A stretch of DNA of 64,000 nt from assembly GCA_023078555.1 (NCBI GenBank), contig CM041199.1, positions 2,173,101-2,237,100 on the forward strand, in the 5' to 3' direction. This document shows, in pieces, positions 47,401 through 58,599 of the stretch. Positions within the stretch are counted from its first letter, which is position 1. The number at the start of each line of letters is the position of its first letter. The notes beneath the pieces are model-generated. The model was given only the letters and a program-made list of their open reading frames with translations. It was not told the origin of the DNA and ran no database searches. Origin of the DNA: Ulva prolifera (taxonomy: Eukaryota > Chlorophyta > Ulvophyceae > Ulvales > Ulvaceae). The translations under genes and the position numbers were made by a program.

Positions 47401-48947
47401 CAAGCAGGACCTGCAGAAACTTCAACAGCCGGCCCTCACGCATGCATGCAAGGGCAGCAGAGGCACGTGCGTGGCTGCGGCGGCGCATCGCGCACAGCTG
47501 AACCCCCTGCGGCAGCATGTGTTAGTCCAGTGGTAGAGCGGTCTTATCACTGGACTATCACACAGCATCGGGTGGGCACCGATTGTATCTTTGGCAGACA
47601 TGCGGCGGCACGTTCGAGGCGCACCGTCCGTTGCGTCGGCGGTGCCGTTCGCGGCGGCCGGGGCCGCCCCGTCCGGGGGCACCTCGAACGCCGGCACGAT
47701 GAGCGCGTGCCGCTCCCGCCGGGCCTCCCAGGCGCTGCGCGCGTCGCGCAGCAGCGCCGCGGCGGCGCCGCCGCGCAGCGCCGCATGCATGCGGTGCGTC
47801 GGCATGAAGTCGGCCTCGGCGACAAAGAGGAACGCGTTCACGCGCACCTGCAAGGCACGGCCGCGCCGTCTCCAGGGGCTCCAGAGACTCGGTGCCGCGT
47901 GCACCACTGCCTCGATGCATTACAGAGACAAAGGCGAGGAGGCCACGTGGAGCACCGCAGGGGCCACACGCAGCACACGAGCAGGATCAACAGTGTAGCC
48001 CATCCTCGCGACAGCTGGTATGACACGGACCGAACATCGCACAGTCCCTTGGCAAGCACGGCGGTACGATCAGAGGGCCCAGCTGGTGTGACAGCCTGGC
48101 GACATCATCACGATACTGTTGGCGCCCCATCGCGACATGCAAGGATCCAGTGGTCTAGTGCACACATCACTGGGCTACCGCAGGTTGCCGAAGGTGAGGT
48201 AGCAGGGGGTGGTGTGGGGCAGGGCAGGGGCGCAGGTTGCGGTACCATGTCCCGGGCGAGGCTTCTGAGCGCGTTGACTGGATACTCTGCCGCGAGAACC
48301 TCCTCCCAGGCAGGCCGGCTGCGGCGGGAGCCCAGGAAGCGCTGCTGGAAGGCGACCTCGTCCAGCGTCGGCTCCTCGAAGCCCGTTCGGGCCTGAGACA
48401 CCTGGCAACCGAGGTTTGGGACGTGGCCAGTGGCGTACAACAGCGACAGCGCGAGTGGGTTCCTGCCGTTGAGGGCGCTGCTGGCAGGATTCTGACCGAG
48501 CCGTGGAGACGGAGGCTGCTCTGGAGAGATGTAGTTGAGCACCGCGGCTCTGCAGGCTGCAGCTGCGCCAGAGCCGAGGGGAGCAGGGATGTAGATGGCC
48601 AAGGCGATGGGGCCTTGCCATCGATCAGCGAGGAGCCTGATCAGTGGCAGCCTGCAGGTGAGTCCACAGCGTCGTGCGCGCACAAGACTGTGTATACAAT
48701 CGCATGTGAGCGTTTGAAGTTCAGCTAGTGACGCGATTTCTGCGAGCAAGGGTGGACAGCGGGTCGAGTGCGAGGGCAGTCGTTGGCGCACCTGTCCGGG
48801 CTGGCCTGCAGCGTCATAACAACGTCGATGTCATTCGATGGTAAGGACCGGTTTCCATCGTATGCCGCCCAGGAGCGAGTGAAGACGTTCGTCTCTGTGT
48901 CGTACGCTACCGGTCGCAATGCGTCCTCAACTTGGTGCATGAAAGCC
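44488..48947 (-). CDS. LARGE-like glycosyltransferase (GT49 family), N-terminus unresolved
   Basis: GT49 enzymes are Golgi sugar transferases (the animal LARGE C-terminal domain and B4GAT1). Exons in transcript order: about 48947-48792, 48651-48246, 47847-47625, 47213-46849, 46298-46140, 45465-44488. All junctions are in phase. Motifs: DIDVVMTLQASPDR|LPLIRLLADRWQGPIALAIY, EYPVNALRSLARDM, then VNAFLFVAEADFMP (metal-binding site EAD instead of DxD), HALIVPAFEV, SKPELRRGVAEGRFTVFHEA, CEPYTIALRDAMPAFDRRFR, VSILTHMAAWGTRFTV and PDHFLVHLPH. A long Gly/Ala/Asp-rich extension follows, then a hydrophobic segment near the C-terminus (AFAALAAALAACTVAVLRYA). That would be a membrane anchor at the opposite end from usual type II Golgi enzymes. 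The 47213 acceptor has an in-frame alternative 15 nt downstream. The N-terminal exon(s) and start codon were not found. Confidence 0.8.
45855..45970 (-). repeat. dispersed repeat family A, copy 3
   Basis: The plus strand includes gaagaggacatcggcagctc and gaacgggcccacatgccaga, then ggcaaaccaccaggaaacc. Its reverse complement aligns with copies at 19908 and 56255. It lies in the intron of the GT49-like gene between 46140 and 45465. Confidence 0.75.
46571..46650. repeat. 20-bp tandem repeat
   Basis: About 2.5 copies of 'cagcatgcccagcacactcca' variants in the intron between the 47213-46849 and 46298-46140 exons of the GT49-like gene. Confidence 0.85.
47525..47555. repeat. short hairpin repeat, family E
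   Basis: gtccagtggtagagcggtct, continuing to 'cactggac', forms an imperfect inverted repeat. The exact reverse complement occurs at about 50590-50618. Related degenerate versions lie near 304-345, 48145-48180, 51172-51210 and 56205-56245. Confidence 0.7.
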
Positions 48948-49011
48948 TGGCTCTGCACTGCAACGCATCTACCGCATCAGTCGGAAGCGCGCATATCAAG
49001 CCAGCAGAAAC

Positions 49012-49301
49012 ATCAACTACCAGGAGTTCAGGCAGGCATACGTTGCTGCACTCGGAACGACGTCGTCTTTCGCTGTTTTACCCGCACAAGCCCGAAGCCC
49101 GCGCCACAGGCGGATGTCTTCGAACGGGAGCTGGTCAGATCTGACACCCATGCGCTTGAACCGATCTCCATACTGATGATAACTAGAAAGAAACATGAGT
49201 ATGCGAGAAGGAGGATACGGAGTTTTCGCAACGGCACTCGCTTCCACTCGCGCGAAGTGACGAAAGCCGACCACATCGAGGCCATAGCAGCGAATTATCA
49301 A
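49012..49301 (-). CDS. candidate 5' exon, possibly of the GT49-like gene
   Basis: The minus-strand frame reads YGDRFKRMGVRSDQLPFEDI and continues RLWRGLRACAGKTAKDDVV to a possible GTAGTT donor at about 49012. It is upstream of, and on the same strand as, the GT49-like exons. The phase does not fit the next exon without a stop, so the link is unproven. Confidence 0.3.
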
Positions 49302-50589
49302 CAGTGGCGTCTATCTGTATAGTTCCACGAGTCCCTACTTCTGTTTGACCGTTTGATTGCGCCAAACACCGCGAACCTGCATGCTGTAACTGTACTCATC
49401 TAAATCTCGCTTCCGCTGAGTCCAGATCGTGCTCAAAAGCGCATGCAGCGAAAGCCCAAGCACATACATGACACTTCTGCACTGCCATGCAGCTGTATCG
49501 GTACCGCTAGGCAGTGCAGGCCACAGTCGATGGCTGCAAGGATACGTACGCATATCGCGCACGGCTGACGCGCACGGCATGACAAGATCAGCTTCGCTCC
49601 TGTAGACACACATGCCCAGGGATGTGCAGAGAGCCGTGCCTGCATTACACGCGCGAAGTCTGAAGCCCTGCCCCTGTAGTCAAGGGGTTCTTTGAGGGCC
49701 TCTGACCTTGCACCTGGTCCTGCTCCTGATCATGGAGCAGATCTGGGCCAGAGCAGCATCGCAACTGCAGTTTCATGAGTTGACCATATATGTATACGCA
49801 TCACCACGGAGGTGGTGTGTACGCATGTAGTGAGCACGCCCGCCCGCCTCGCCACCCTTATCCTTGTAGCACATGCAGTGAGCATGCCTAGGCTGCAGAC
49901 TGCTATCTCCAGATACGCATGGCGAGAAAATGAACAGAGCCGTGCCCAGAAGAAGAAGAATTTTTAAAACTCAATATTGAGTTCTTCTTAAGAAGCTTCA
50001 AATTATAGAATTTGCAAAACTCCCTGCAGCGGCCTAGTTGGTGAACCAGTGCAGACCACCCGTTGCAAACTACGAGCAATGCGGATTGTTCGAACATTGC
50101 TCGTCAGTTCTTAACGTCGGCTGGGTTGTTTACCCCAGCAACACCATGCATAACGGCCCGACACAGCCGAGGCTATGGGACGGTCACCAGGCCCGGGTGG
50201 CGGAGGTGCCAACTGTCAACATGGCAAAGTCCTCTGCTGCTAACTAGTTAACAATTGCACGCAAATGACAGGAGGCAAGAGCCGCAGAACAAGCAGCCAC
50301 GCTAGCTGTGCTTGATCAGTGGTTGAGCAGCCGACATGGCTGCAGTATCAGGCCTAGGGCCCGGGGACCCACTTATTTTCGCCCGCGGGCCAGTGTCGCC
50401 GGAATCGATCCCGCGATCTAGGCTGCCTCATTCAAGTTGGCAAGCTGAGCCGCGCTTCCTCCTGCCGGGTGGGGCGATTCAGATGTGTAGCACTCACCGA
50501 GGCTGCACAGTCCTGTCAGAGCTCTGCTCCCCGTCGGTGAATGCATACGGCTGTGGTGCGGGGCGGCCTAGGGGCGCCCTGTCGCAGCC

Positions 50590-50656
50590 CAGTGATAAGA
50601 CCGCTCTACCACTGGACCCTTGCACGTCGCGAGGCCACATCACTGGACTGCCACGC
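50590..50656. repeat. hairpin repeat family E, inverted copy plus tail
   Basis: cagtgataagaccgctctac followed by 'cactggac' is the reverse complement of 47525-47555. It is followed by 'acgtcgcgaggccacatcactggactgccac', whose parts recur near 34968, 51190 and 56240. Confidence 0.65.
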
Positions 50657-50800
50657 AGACTGAACCAGATGCAGCATGCAGCATGCTTGGCTACACGTGT
50701 GTATATATAAGTATATTTATATACTTGCGCTCTGCGGTGGCACCCCGCCATGCATGCCACAAGGGCCGCAGTGCCGCTGCCTTCAATGATGAGCGCCTCC

Positions 50801-50917
50801 GTGTGCCACAGTTTTGGTTCGTCAGGCCCGATCATATGTAACAATTCCGAACATTCAGGTCTACTTTCGGGTGGCAGACCTGGAAATGCTGCAAAGCGAC
50901 CCACCACTGGTGTGCCA
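50801..50917. mobile_element. hAT-type MITE, intact copy with 8-bp TSD
   Basis: A 101-bp element (50809-50909) with terminal inverted repeats CAGTTTTGGTTCG and CGACCCACCACTG, flanked by perfect 8-bp duplications GTGTGCCA at 50801-50808 and 50910-50917. The interior matches the 57401-57502 copy (catatgtaacaattccgaa, gtggcagacctggaaatgct). The 8-bp duplication and CAGTG-type termini fit the hAT superfamily. No transposase is present, so it is non-autonomous. Confidence 0.9.
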
Positions 50918-52835
50918 GGCTTGCCTGGGCCCTGCCGCCGCCCCGAGCGCGCATATGCATGCATCACCGCAGCAGCTTTCGCTGGAGCGGCCGCTTGCGT
51001 ACAACTGACTGCGTTGGTGCTGGCGCCACAGGAGCCTAGCAGCAGCACTCACTCATGGTGCCAACGTGGCCTCTGTGTGTTGCCAGTGTTACACATGTGT
51101 CATCGCCCAGACTCATGAATGCATTGGCTTCCCACACACATGCATGGCATGCTGCATGGCAACTGCGCAATCCAGTGGTATAGCGGCCACATCACTGCAG
51201 TGGATTGCCACACTGGGCCGCAACCCTGCGACACCCGAAATGGTGTGGAAGCCTGCCCTTCCAGCCTGTTCATGTGGTGATGTCACTGGTTCGTGAGGCA
51301 AAATCAATAGATTGCCACAGAGCAATCCCGTTCGTGCAGAGTGGTGGCGCACATCACTCACATGTGCCGCCATGGACTCGGGGTAGGCAGTGGCCTGGCA
51401 ATTCACGCGAGCAGTGGCTTGGAAGTTGTTGCTCATTGAATAAACAGCAGCAGCAGCAGGAATATGCATGCGGACTGTGAGATGGTGTGGCAACTGCGCT
51501 TCCACTCAGAAGCAGCATCGTTCGTCAAGCATCCACAAGGGATAGGTACTTCTGAGTCTGCAGGTCCCGGAGCATGTCTTTTACACTGTTTGTGTGCTTT
51601 ACAAGCTTGCCAGATGAAGAGCTTTGGACCTGATTAGCTTTCACGATCCTATCTACATATGCGAGCAGTCGTGGTCCACTCGTGGTGGCAAGGACTAAAG
51701 CACAAGCAGACAGGGACAGGATGCAGTGACGCCATGTGAAGTGGCCAGGCACTACGAGCGACCCACACGGAAATTTCTGAATCGAGATACTTTGTTGACG
51801 GTCATGCAGCAGGACACTTGGAGCAGGCGTGGAGAGTGGGACGAAGAGATCCATCCTGCTGATGTCCGCGTTAGGCTGCACCCGCCAGCAATTCATCGTT
51901 GCATAGAGCAGACCCAGCTGTCAGAGTAACCGGTGACAAGTTTGCACACATAAGGACATCGGTCGCCTAAAGCGCATCCGCACCCGGCCCAACAGAGTGT
52001 ATGGTACATTCACTCTGTGAAGCACCTTGCAGACTTGACGCGGACAGTCAACGGTGTCACGGAGCAGCATGAACTCACAGCACAGAGATGTGAGCTCATG
52101 TAGTAGTAGTACAGGTAGTGACCTGCGATGCTTCACGTTGCGATGCAATGGGGTTGCCGTTGCCGAGAGCGCTAGGCGCAAGGCACCGACCGCGACAAGA
52201 ACAGCTTCTGGCTTCATAGCACCTATCTGGTTGATCTGGCACGACTTCTACACCTTGCATTCGACAGACCTGACAAGCGCCAATCCTTCTTCGCATCTTC
52301 CGTCTGGGCACGTAGCGAGTCGCGCAGCACGTGCGGTTAGCGTCTGTGTCATTCTGGGCACGATAAGCCCCCGAGAAAGGACGACAAGTTCAGTCTGACG
52401 TTGGCCAGCCATCGCGGTTCATCGCCGTGGCGCAGGACTCTGCAACACCGTGAACGACGACTACCCCGATCGGGCCCGAGTGAGCAATGCTTTCGAGTGG
52501 ACCGCCTTGGATCTGTCATGACTGTCAGAGTGGCACTTCGACCTGATCGGTATCTGTTTTTTCCAATGCACATTGATGCATGCATGTTGCGCTGACTTCG
52601 TGTACCTGTTGCGTTGAAGAGATCATGTTGCGTTGACTTCCAAGGTCCCAGTGCCCTGCAGCTGCTGCAGTTAAGGCTGCATTTATGTACCAGTGACGTC
52701 TCACGCCTGCATAAGTGCATACGCGTGCGACTTGGGTTAATTGAAGCGCCTCAGAGAAGTGTCTGCAGCTGGCACGGCTTCCCCGTCGACGGGGTGAAGC
52801 GCGCTATCTCGAAGCGAGACAGCTGGCACAATGTA

Positions 52836-52980
52836 CTGAGGTAGAAAGTGCACTGCTTGATGCTGTATAGCATGAACATCTCGGACGGCATAACATGTTT
52901 CAGCCTTGCCAAAGGGCCCCTATCAGATCTAGACGCCTTCGTGAGTCAAGCAACCAACACCGAACCAGGTCACAAATTCC
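52836..52980 (+). repeat. dispersed repeat family D, longest copy
   Basis: The first half ('gaggtagaa.gtgcactg' ... 'acatgtttc.gccttg.caaagggcc') matches 56816-56945. The second half ('agac..cttcgtgagtcaagcaaccaac' ... 'ggtcacaa') matches 34136-34192. This copy seems to join what the other two carry separately. Confidence 0.7.
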
Positions 52981-53150
52981 CTTACACATTGCACCATGAG
53001 CACGAGGGCAATGTGTATGCATGATTAGGGCAATGTGCGCGAGGGCAATGCGCAGCCATGCGTCAATTGACTTGCAAGTCTGTTTGTTCAGTTTTGTCGT
53101 CGACGACAACCTGCAACTGTGTTCACACTTCCGGAGCCATTCACCTTACG

Positions 53151-53200
53151 CATCAAAAGAGTGAACGGGAGAAAACAAACACCGAAACCGAATCCTCATC
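53151..53200 (+). repeat. dispersed repeat family B, copy 2
   Basis: 'catcaaaagagtgaacggg' and the following 'agaaaacaaacaccgaaacc' are identical over about 38 bp to 44311-44350, and nearly so to 56516-56556. Confidence 0.9.
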
Positions 53201-53990
53201 CTTACGCATCACCGTTATGGTTCCAGTACCCGGTACCAATTGCAATCCGCATGCATGCGCAGGCCGTCACGTAGCCGTGCAGGCGCGTTGCCGTCCACGC
53301 TGCCCTCACTCCGGGGGGCTCAGCAAACAGTGCCGCAATTGTTAATTAGTTATAACTGGGGCTGAGTCACTCCGATGCAGGCTCTCAGACTGCAGGCCAC
53401 TGCCGCAATTGCGGCATTAATAGTCACTCGAGTGATCATGACTGCATTGGAGACTACGATCTGGAATGACCCTGGCTGGAGTTCAGTGACTCCACCGATT
53501 GGATGTCCTGCAGGACGTCGACCCTAGTACCAGATTCAGCTGAGATCTATCAGCTGACTCTTGTACAAGACATGTGCAGCTGCCCCTTCCCAGAGCACCA
53601 GCCACGAAGTGTGTGCAGCAACTTCCTTGTTTGCCATGGCCTCAGCTAGCTGTTATCGATCGATGCTAGTTCAGATGAGGCATGATACCACAGTTGGGTG
53701 GCCTTGCAGCATATCCACTGGCATGCTGATCGATATGGGACCTCCTGATTAGGGCTGCCATCCAAGAATTAGACCCAATCGTCTGGAGTTGTTCTAATGA
53801 TTGGGCTCAGAGACTGAACACTTCCTGCTGCATGCTCGATGAGGATATCACATTGTGTAAAGGAAGTGAATCTGGCCTGATTGAGCAACACGCACTTTCC
53901 AGTCGACGCCAACGTCGCGTCTGGCAGCACCAGCACTGTGCCGCCGGAGCAGTTGGCTGCGGCAGCGGAGCGACGCGCGCTGGCGTGCAG

Positions 53991-54310
53991 GAGCGTGACG
54001 CGGCGCTCGGCAACGGCGGCCTCGGGCGCCTCGCCGCCTGCTTCCTCGACTCCATGGCCACACTCAACCTGCCGGCCTGGGGCTACGGCATTACGGCATG
54101 TTCCGGCAGAGCATCAAGGACGGCTTCCAGCACGAGCAGCCCGAATACAGGCTCAAGTTTGGCAACCGCTGGGAGATATCTCTCGATATCGAGCGCCTGA
54201 ACGTGACGTACAACGTCAATTCAACGTTAACGAAGGCCTCAAAGGATGTCGATAAGAAAGAACAAGCTGCCTTGAAAAAGCTAGAGGCTTCGAATTCTCA
54301 AGAGGTGTGA
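53991..54310 (+). pseudogene. alpha-glucan (starch/glycogen) phosphorylase exon relic
   Basis: 53991-54091 encodes [20 protein letters not shown] then [13 protein letters not shown], the strongly conserved phosphorylase N-terminal region. At about 54091 the frame breaks: the expected link to [13 protein letters not shown] is short by what looks like 10 nt. Reading resumes one frame over at 54092 ([28 protein letters not shown]). An extra 12 bp (tctctcgatatc, giving SLDI) then splits WEI from ERLNVTYNV. After that the sequence leaves the family and stops at 54308-54310. The left end lies at an AG acceptor (GGCGTGCAG|GAGCG), so intron sequence came with it and the copy is DNA-derived rather than retroposed. 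No neighbouring phosphorylase exons were seen. Confidence 0.75.
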
Positions 54311-55023
54311 GATCAACCTTGTTGCCTTGCCCCTGGTCTTCGTGTACATCTGCACGGTGCACAAGTCAAGAGAGCTTCCTGGTCCTCTCAGATGCTTGAC
54401 CTGCCCATGATTGCAACTTCTGGCCTGAACGTTAACGGCTCGCTCGTGCACAGGATTGCTTGTCACATCTCAATTGCTTTGAGACACATTCAACATAAGT
54501 TATGTGTCTGCTATGTATCCCTGGAGACATGGCAGACCAATGACCCAGCTGGATGATTTGAGTAGTTGCTCTGACATACAATGGCCCGGCTTCTTGTAAG
54601 TTATTGTAATGACACAACTGAGGCTTGTGTAAGATTGGGTCCCACGCAACCACCGATTTTCAGCCAAACTCCAGCCAAACTCCGCGTCGGCGCGATTCCA
54701 TTCCAACACGACACCACTCACCACACTGCCACGCCATGCACTACTAGTGTAGTACACTACACGTGTACAGCAGCGTTGCTGACACCTGGATCGCAGTTTC
54801 GCGAAGCACGCAAAAAAGCTGCTGGTGAATGCCTTTGTTGAGTAAGATTGAGTGCATAGCATCTTTCCGCACAAGAAACACAGACGTTGGCCATGGGGGG
54901 TGACACCATACGCAGAATGCCATTTGGAGCTGGTGTGCAAAGTGACAGGCTCTCAGACTGGGGCTGCTTCCAGGCTGCTTCCAGCAGGACATCTCTTGAG
55001 GTAAGTATGAAACACTGGTCCAT

Positions 55024-55081
55024 GTCAATGCATGTCCAATAGGATACGGCTCAGTAAATGTAGATTTACTTTACTTTACTG
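55024..55081 (+). repeat. dispersed repeat family A, copy 4 (partial)
   Basis: 'gtccaataggatacggctca' followed by 'gtaaatgtagatttactttactttact' matches the reverse complement of 5787-5840 almost exactly. Confidence 0.85.
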
Positions 55082-56254
55082 GTCTGGCGGAATTGGGAGA
55101 TGCAGCATGCTGGATATTTGGCCTTGAGGAAGCTAGCCACCGTGACTTCTGACAACACAACCTCAGTGGGATCCGGAATGCAATTCGGGGTGTTGCTTGT
55201 GAGTGCCTGGAACGGTGCACAGCCCAGGCTTGAAAATGTTTTTTTTTTGGAAACCCCAATATTGGGGCGTTTTGGAGCCGCACAGCATGACAACAAATTT
55301 TGAAAATAGCAGCCATCAACAGCAATATTTACACGTGGCACTTCTCCAGGTGCCACACAAGCCAATGACCTGATGCATTTCGGGGCTAGCATGGCGGACG
55401 GCCTCATGGTCAATCTGATTAGACGTCTACACCTCAGACCGGGCTGTGAACAGCCCGAATAAGTTTGCAAACTGGAGACAGCACAGCCCAGCCCACCTGT
55501 ACCGCCACGTGTGGTGTGTGTTACAAAGACAGAGTCGGAGTGCCGCCAGAGCAACGAACGAGCATGCCAATTGGTTAACGTCCCACTGTGTGCATGCACG
55601 GCACTGCATGCATGGCATCTCTGCAGCTGCGCACGCGGTGTGTGTTACAAAGAAGGCGGCCATCCGGCCTGAGCGGTGAGGTGCCCCTCGGGGACCCCGC
55701 CCGCTTGACGCCACCAACCGATGGCCTCTGCAGCTGACTCCGGGGCAGCCGTGTCCGCTATGCGTGCGGGATGACTTCGTTGGCATGTGCAGGGACTGCG
55801 GGGACAGCCTGAGCACCGCATCGTCCCGGGTGCGATTCAGCGGGGCTGCGCGGCGGTGCCCGCCTGGCCGGGTGTGCTGTGGCTCTGGGGGTGGGGTGGG
55901 GTTTGGGGCTGGGGCGCCGGCGGCCAACGGCAATCGGGCGGCCAGGATAGGCGGCCTTGTCCCGGGCGGCAGTGTGTTGGGCGCGGCCCTGTCGCACGGT
56001 GACAGGCGTTGAGGTGTTGGATGTTGTGTGGTTGTGTGGGCCGTTGGGTTTGTGTGTGAGCGTGTGTGGGTGTGTGGGTATGCGCTTGGCGGTCTGCAGG
56101 TCGACACAGATCTGGGTCGACCCAGATCTGTGTCGTTTGCTGAGGGCGTGATGGGCTTTCTGTACACACACATGCGTGATGGATGTTGCGTGCGTGCACT
56201 GATATGACCGCTACACCGTATAGCGGTGACCACTGGACCATTGTACGTCGCGAC

Positions 56255-56365
56255 GTCGGTGGTTTACCCCTTCGGCATATGTGGCCTCGTTAATTCGGGG
56301 TTTTCAATGTCCTGTCAGGAAACGGCTCAGTAAATTTAAGTCAACTCTACTTTACTTGACCTGCC
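56255..56365 (+). repeat. dispersed repeat family A, copy 5
   Basis: ggtggtttaccccttcggca, then 'ctcgttaattcgggg' and 'aaacggctcagtaaattta'. It spans both the part shared with 19908/45855 and the part shared with 5787/55024, and so links all five copies into one family. Confidence 0.85.
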
Positions 56366-56511
56366 TCTCCGGCTTCGTCCTTACGTCATCAATTGTACCA
56401 CAGCACGTGCTGAGACACAGGACAGCACAGAGACACTGGGCAGCACAAACACATCAACGTTAACGCTGCAGCTGCGCTAGCGCGCTGGCCCTGCACCACG
56501 TTGCGCGTGAC

Positions 56512-56560
56512 TTACAAAAGAGTGAACGGGAGAAAACAAACACTGAAACCGAATCTCATG
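56512..56560 (+). repeat. dispersed repeat family B, copy 3
   Basis: ttacaaaagagtgaacggga and following bases to 'gaaaccgaatctcatgcg'; one substitution from copy 1 over about 45 bp. Confidence 0.9.
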
Positions 56561-57064
56561 CGATCGCGAATCAACGCGTGTGCACAGGCCGATTAATTCT
56601 GCAGTGCCACAGTGCAAATGGGAGCTCATATCTCTAGAGATACTAAGGGCCCTCAGTCCGGACCAGCCATATGATATCGATCAGATGCAGCGGCCCACCG
56701 AGCCTGCACGCACGCCCCACGGTCGCCCATGCATATGGCCGTAGCCCGTGCTGCATCCAGTCAGCATCCAGTCAGCATTTGTGGCCATGGACTTGGACGC
56801 GCACGCACTATCTCAGGTAGAAAGTTCACTTGGGCTCTTGTGTACTATCTGAGGTAGAACAGTGCACTGGTTGTTGCAGGCTACATGACAGTCACGGACA
56901 GACACGACATGTTTCGGCCTTGTCAAAGGGCCTCATCTGTGGCACTTCATTTACTGATGTGCACATGGCTTCCAGTGGAACACATGCATGCATGCATCCG
57001 CCGGTGTTTTCGTGCCCTCCGTTTTCGTGCCCTGGCTGCGCGCGCGTGCGCTTGGCTCAGAGCA

Positions 57065-57068
<4 letters not shown>

Positions 57069-57132
<64 letters not shown>
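57069..57132. repeat. (AT)n microsatellite
   Basis: About 64 bp of pure AT dinucleotide repeat, in an intergenic position. Confidence 0.97.
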
Positions 57133-57135
<3 letters not shown>

Positions 57136-57392
57136 ATAGATTACTCGGGTACACACGGGCAGGCTGAAGTCTGCATATCCATATCGGTTGCAAGAGAAGC
57201 CTGCAGGAGAATCTTGTGCCATGCATGCCACTGAGGATGAATCGACTGTTCATGAGCATGGCCGGACAACAGTGCAGCTGCATGCAATTGCGCTTGAGAC
57301 TCGACTCACCGGCCACTGGCAGGCCCGTGCAGCCAGCATCTACACGATGTTGTGAACTGCCATGATATACCATGTACGTAATGCGTGGGTTG

Positions 57393-57510
57393 CAGCGTAC
57401 CAGTGTTGGGTCGTCGGGCGCGATGATATGTAACAATTCCGAATATTCACTTTTAATTTCTGGGTGGCAGACCTGGAAATGCTGCAAAGCGACCCAACAC
57501 TGCAGCGTAC
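57393..57510. mobile_element. hAT-type MITE, intact reference copy with 8-bp TSD
   Basis: A 102-bp element (57401-57502) with perfect 13-bp terminal inverted repeats CAGTGTTGGGTCG and CGACCCAACACTG. It is flanked by perfect 8-bp duplications CAGCGTAC at 57393-57400 and 57503-57510. Termini, TSD length and size fit a non-autonomous hAT element. The perfect ends suggest a recent insertion. Confidence 0.95.
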
Positions 57511-58599
57511 AAGCGCACTGCAGTGATGCCTTGGATGCACAGGGTCTACTCGTATTCATCTTCTGCGCACCACTATGGCTAGTATCTACCACAAGTGTAG
57601 ATTTCTAGTTTGTCGTCCAAGATGTACACAGGCGTGACGCTTACAGGTCGACTCGGCCGGTGCGGCTGAACAGGCAGATTGGAGCGCAGGTGCACGCGGG
57701 TCAGATCGCGAACGAGGAAGCGACGGACAGCGAAACGGCGTACGTAACCCACGAAACATGCACGCACGTGCATGCGCGGACATTTCGGACCGCAGGCGGC
57801 CGCATGCAGGGACGTCGACGCGGCGTACAGGTTGCAACGAATCTTGACGGACCGCACCATGCACTGGCGGATCTCTCAGCCGCCACCTGCCATGCGAAAG
57901 ACCGACGGCTACGCCTTTGTAGACTTCAAGGGATGGAGCCCCATGGGCGAGAAGGTGCACTGCCGTGGTGCCACGATTCATGATCATGCATGGCCATGTG
58001 GGGGCGTATCGTTAACGGCATTGCCTGCGCGTCGCGCGGAGTTTGTGCTTGCGAGGCGTGTGATGCGTGCTCCGACCTGTGCACTTCATGGCAAATACTG
58101 TGCATATACAGGTGCTTGGGTTGTTTGTAGCTCGCATGCGTCCGTTTCGATGGACGATGAATGTGCGTACACGCGTGCAGCATGACACACTCGATGACGT
58201 GTACTTGGTACGCGCCTTGCTGCGGCCTATGCTCATGCACCTGCTGTGACAGCAGCGCCTCTGAGTGCAGAAGAGTGGTGTGCCCGGGCAAGTCCACACA
58301 TTGTACACACTGCACAGCAATCTGGCCCATTCTGTGAGTCAACTGTTGACTCGGACTCTGTATCACCGCTGGCACTGGCTTGCGTTGCGGACGCGTTCTC
58401 TCGCGTCGGGACTTGTGATCGCATTGTGTTCGCTGTGGTCATGGGAACGGGGTCAGGCCGTTGCAACATCAGCGCTACATCTCCACAGAGTATACAAGAA
58501 GGCACACCGCCCGAGGTGCTGTCGTGAATCGAGCAGGACGGGACAGGTCCTAGCAGGACTTTTGGTGCAAACTTGACCGACTGCCCGCACTGAGCCCAG

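Larger units (their letters stand above)
49302..53830. other. repeat-rich spacer without a supported gene
   Basis: No gene model is possible. A minus-strand open stretch ending at 51525 (TSGPRLLAYVDRIVKANQVQ ... DLQTQKYLSLVDA) reads like a terminal exon but has no recognised family. The region holds an A/T-rich island with a palindrome (actcaatattgagt, about 49971-49984), a MITE (50809-50909), hairpin repeats, and parts of repeat families B and D. Confidence 0.45.
54311..58599. other. repeat-rich spacer before the RNase T2 gene
   Basis: No gene is supported. It contains a family C repeat (54567-54596), family A (55024-55081, 56255-56365), a 'ccccaatattgggg' palindrome (about 55253-55266), family B (56512-56560), family D (56816-56945), the (AT)n tract and an intact MITE. 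A plus frame ending TDGYAFVDFKGWSPMGEK at a possible GTGCAC donor (about 57954) looks exon-like but is unidentified. Confidence 0.45.

Noticed and set aside
47521..47600. Possible tRNA gene at the 'gttagtccagtggtagagcgg' string
   Set aside because: The D-arm-like string is present, but no anticodon arm, T-arm (GTTCGA) or acceptor pairing follows.
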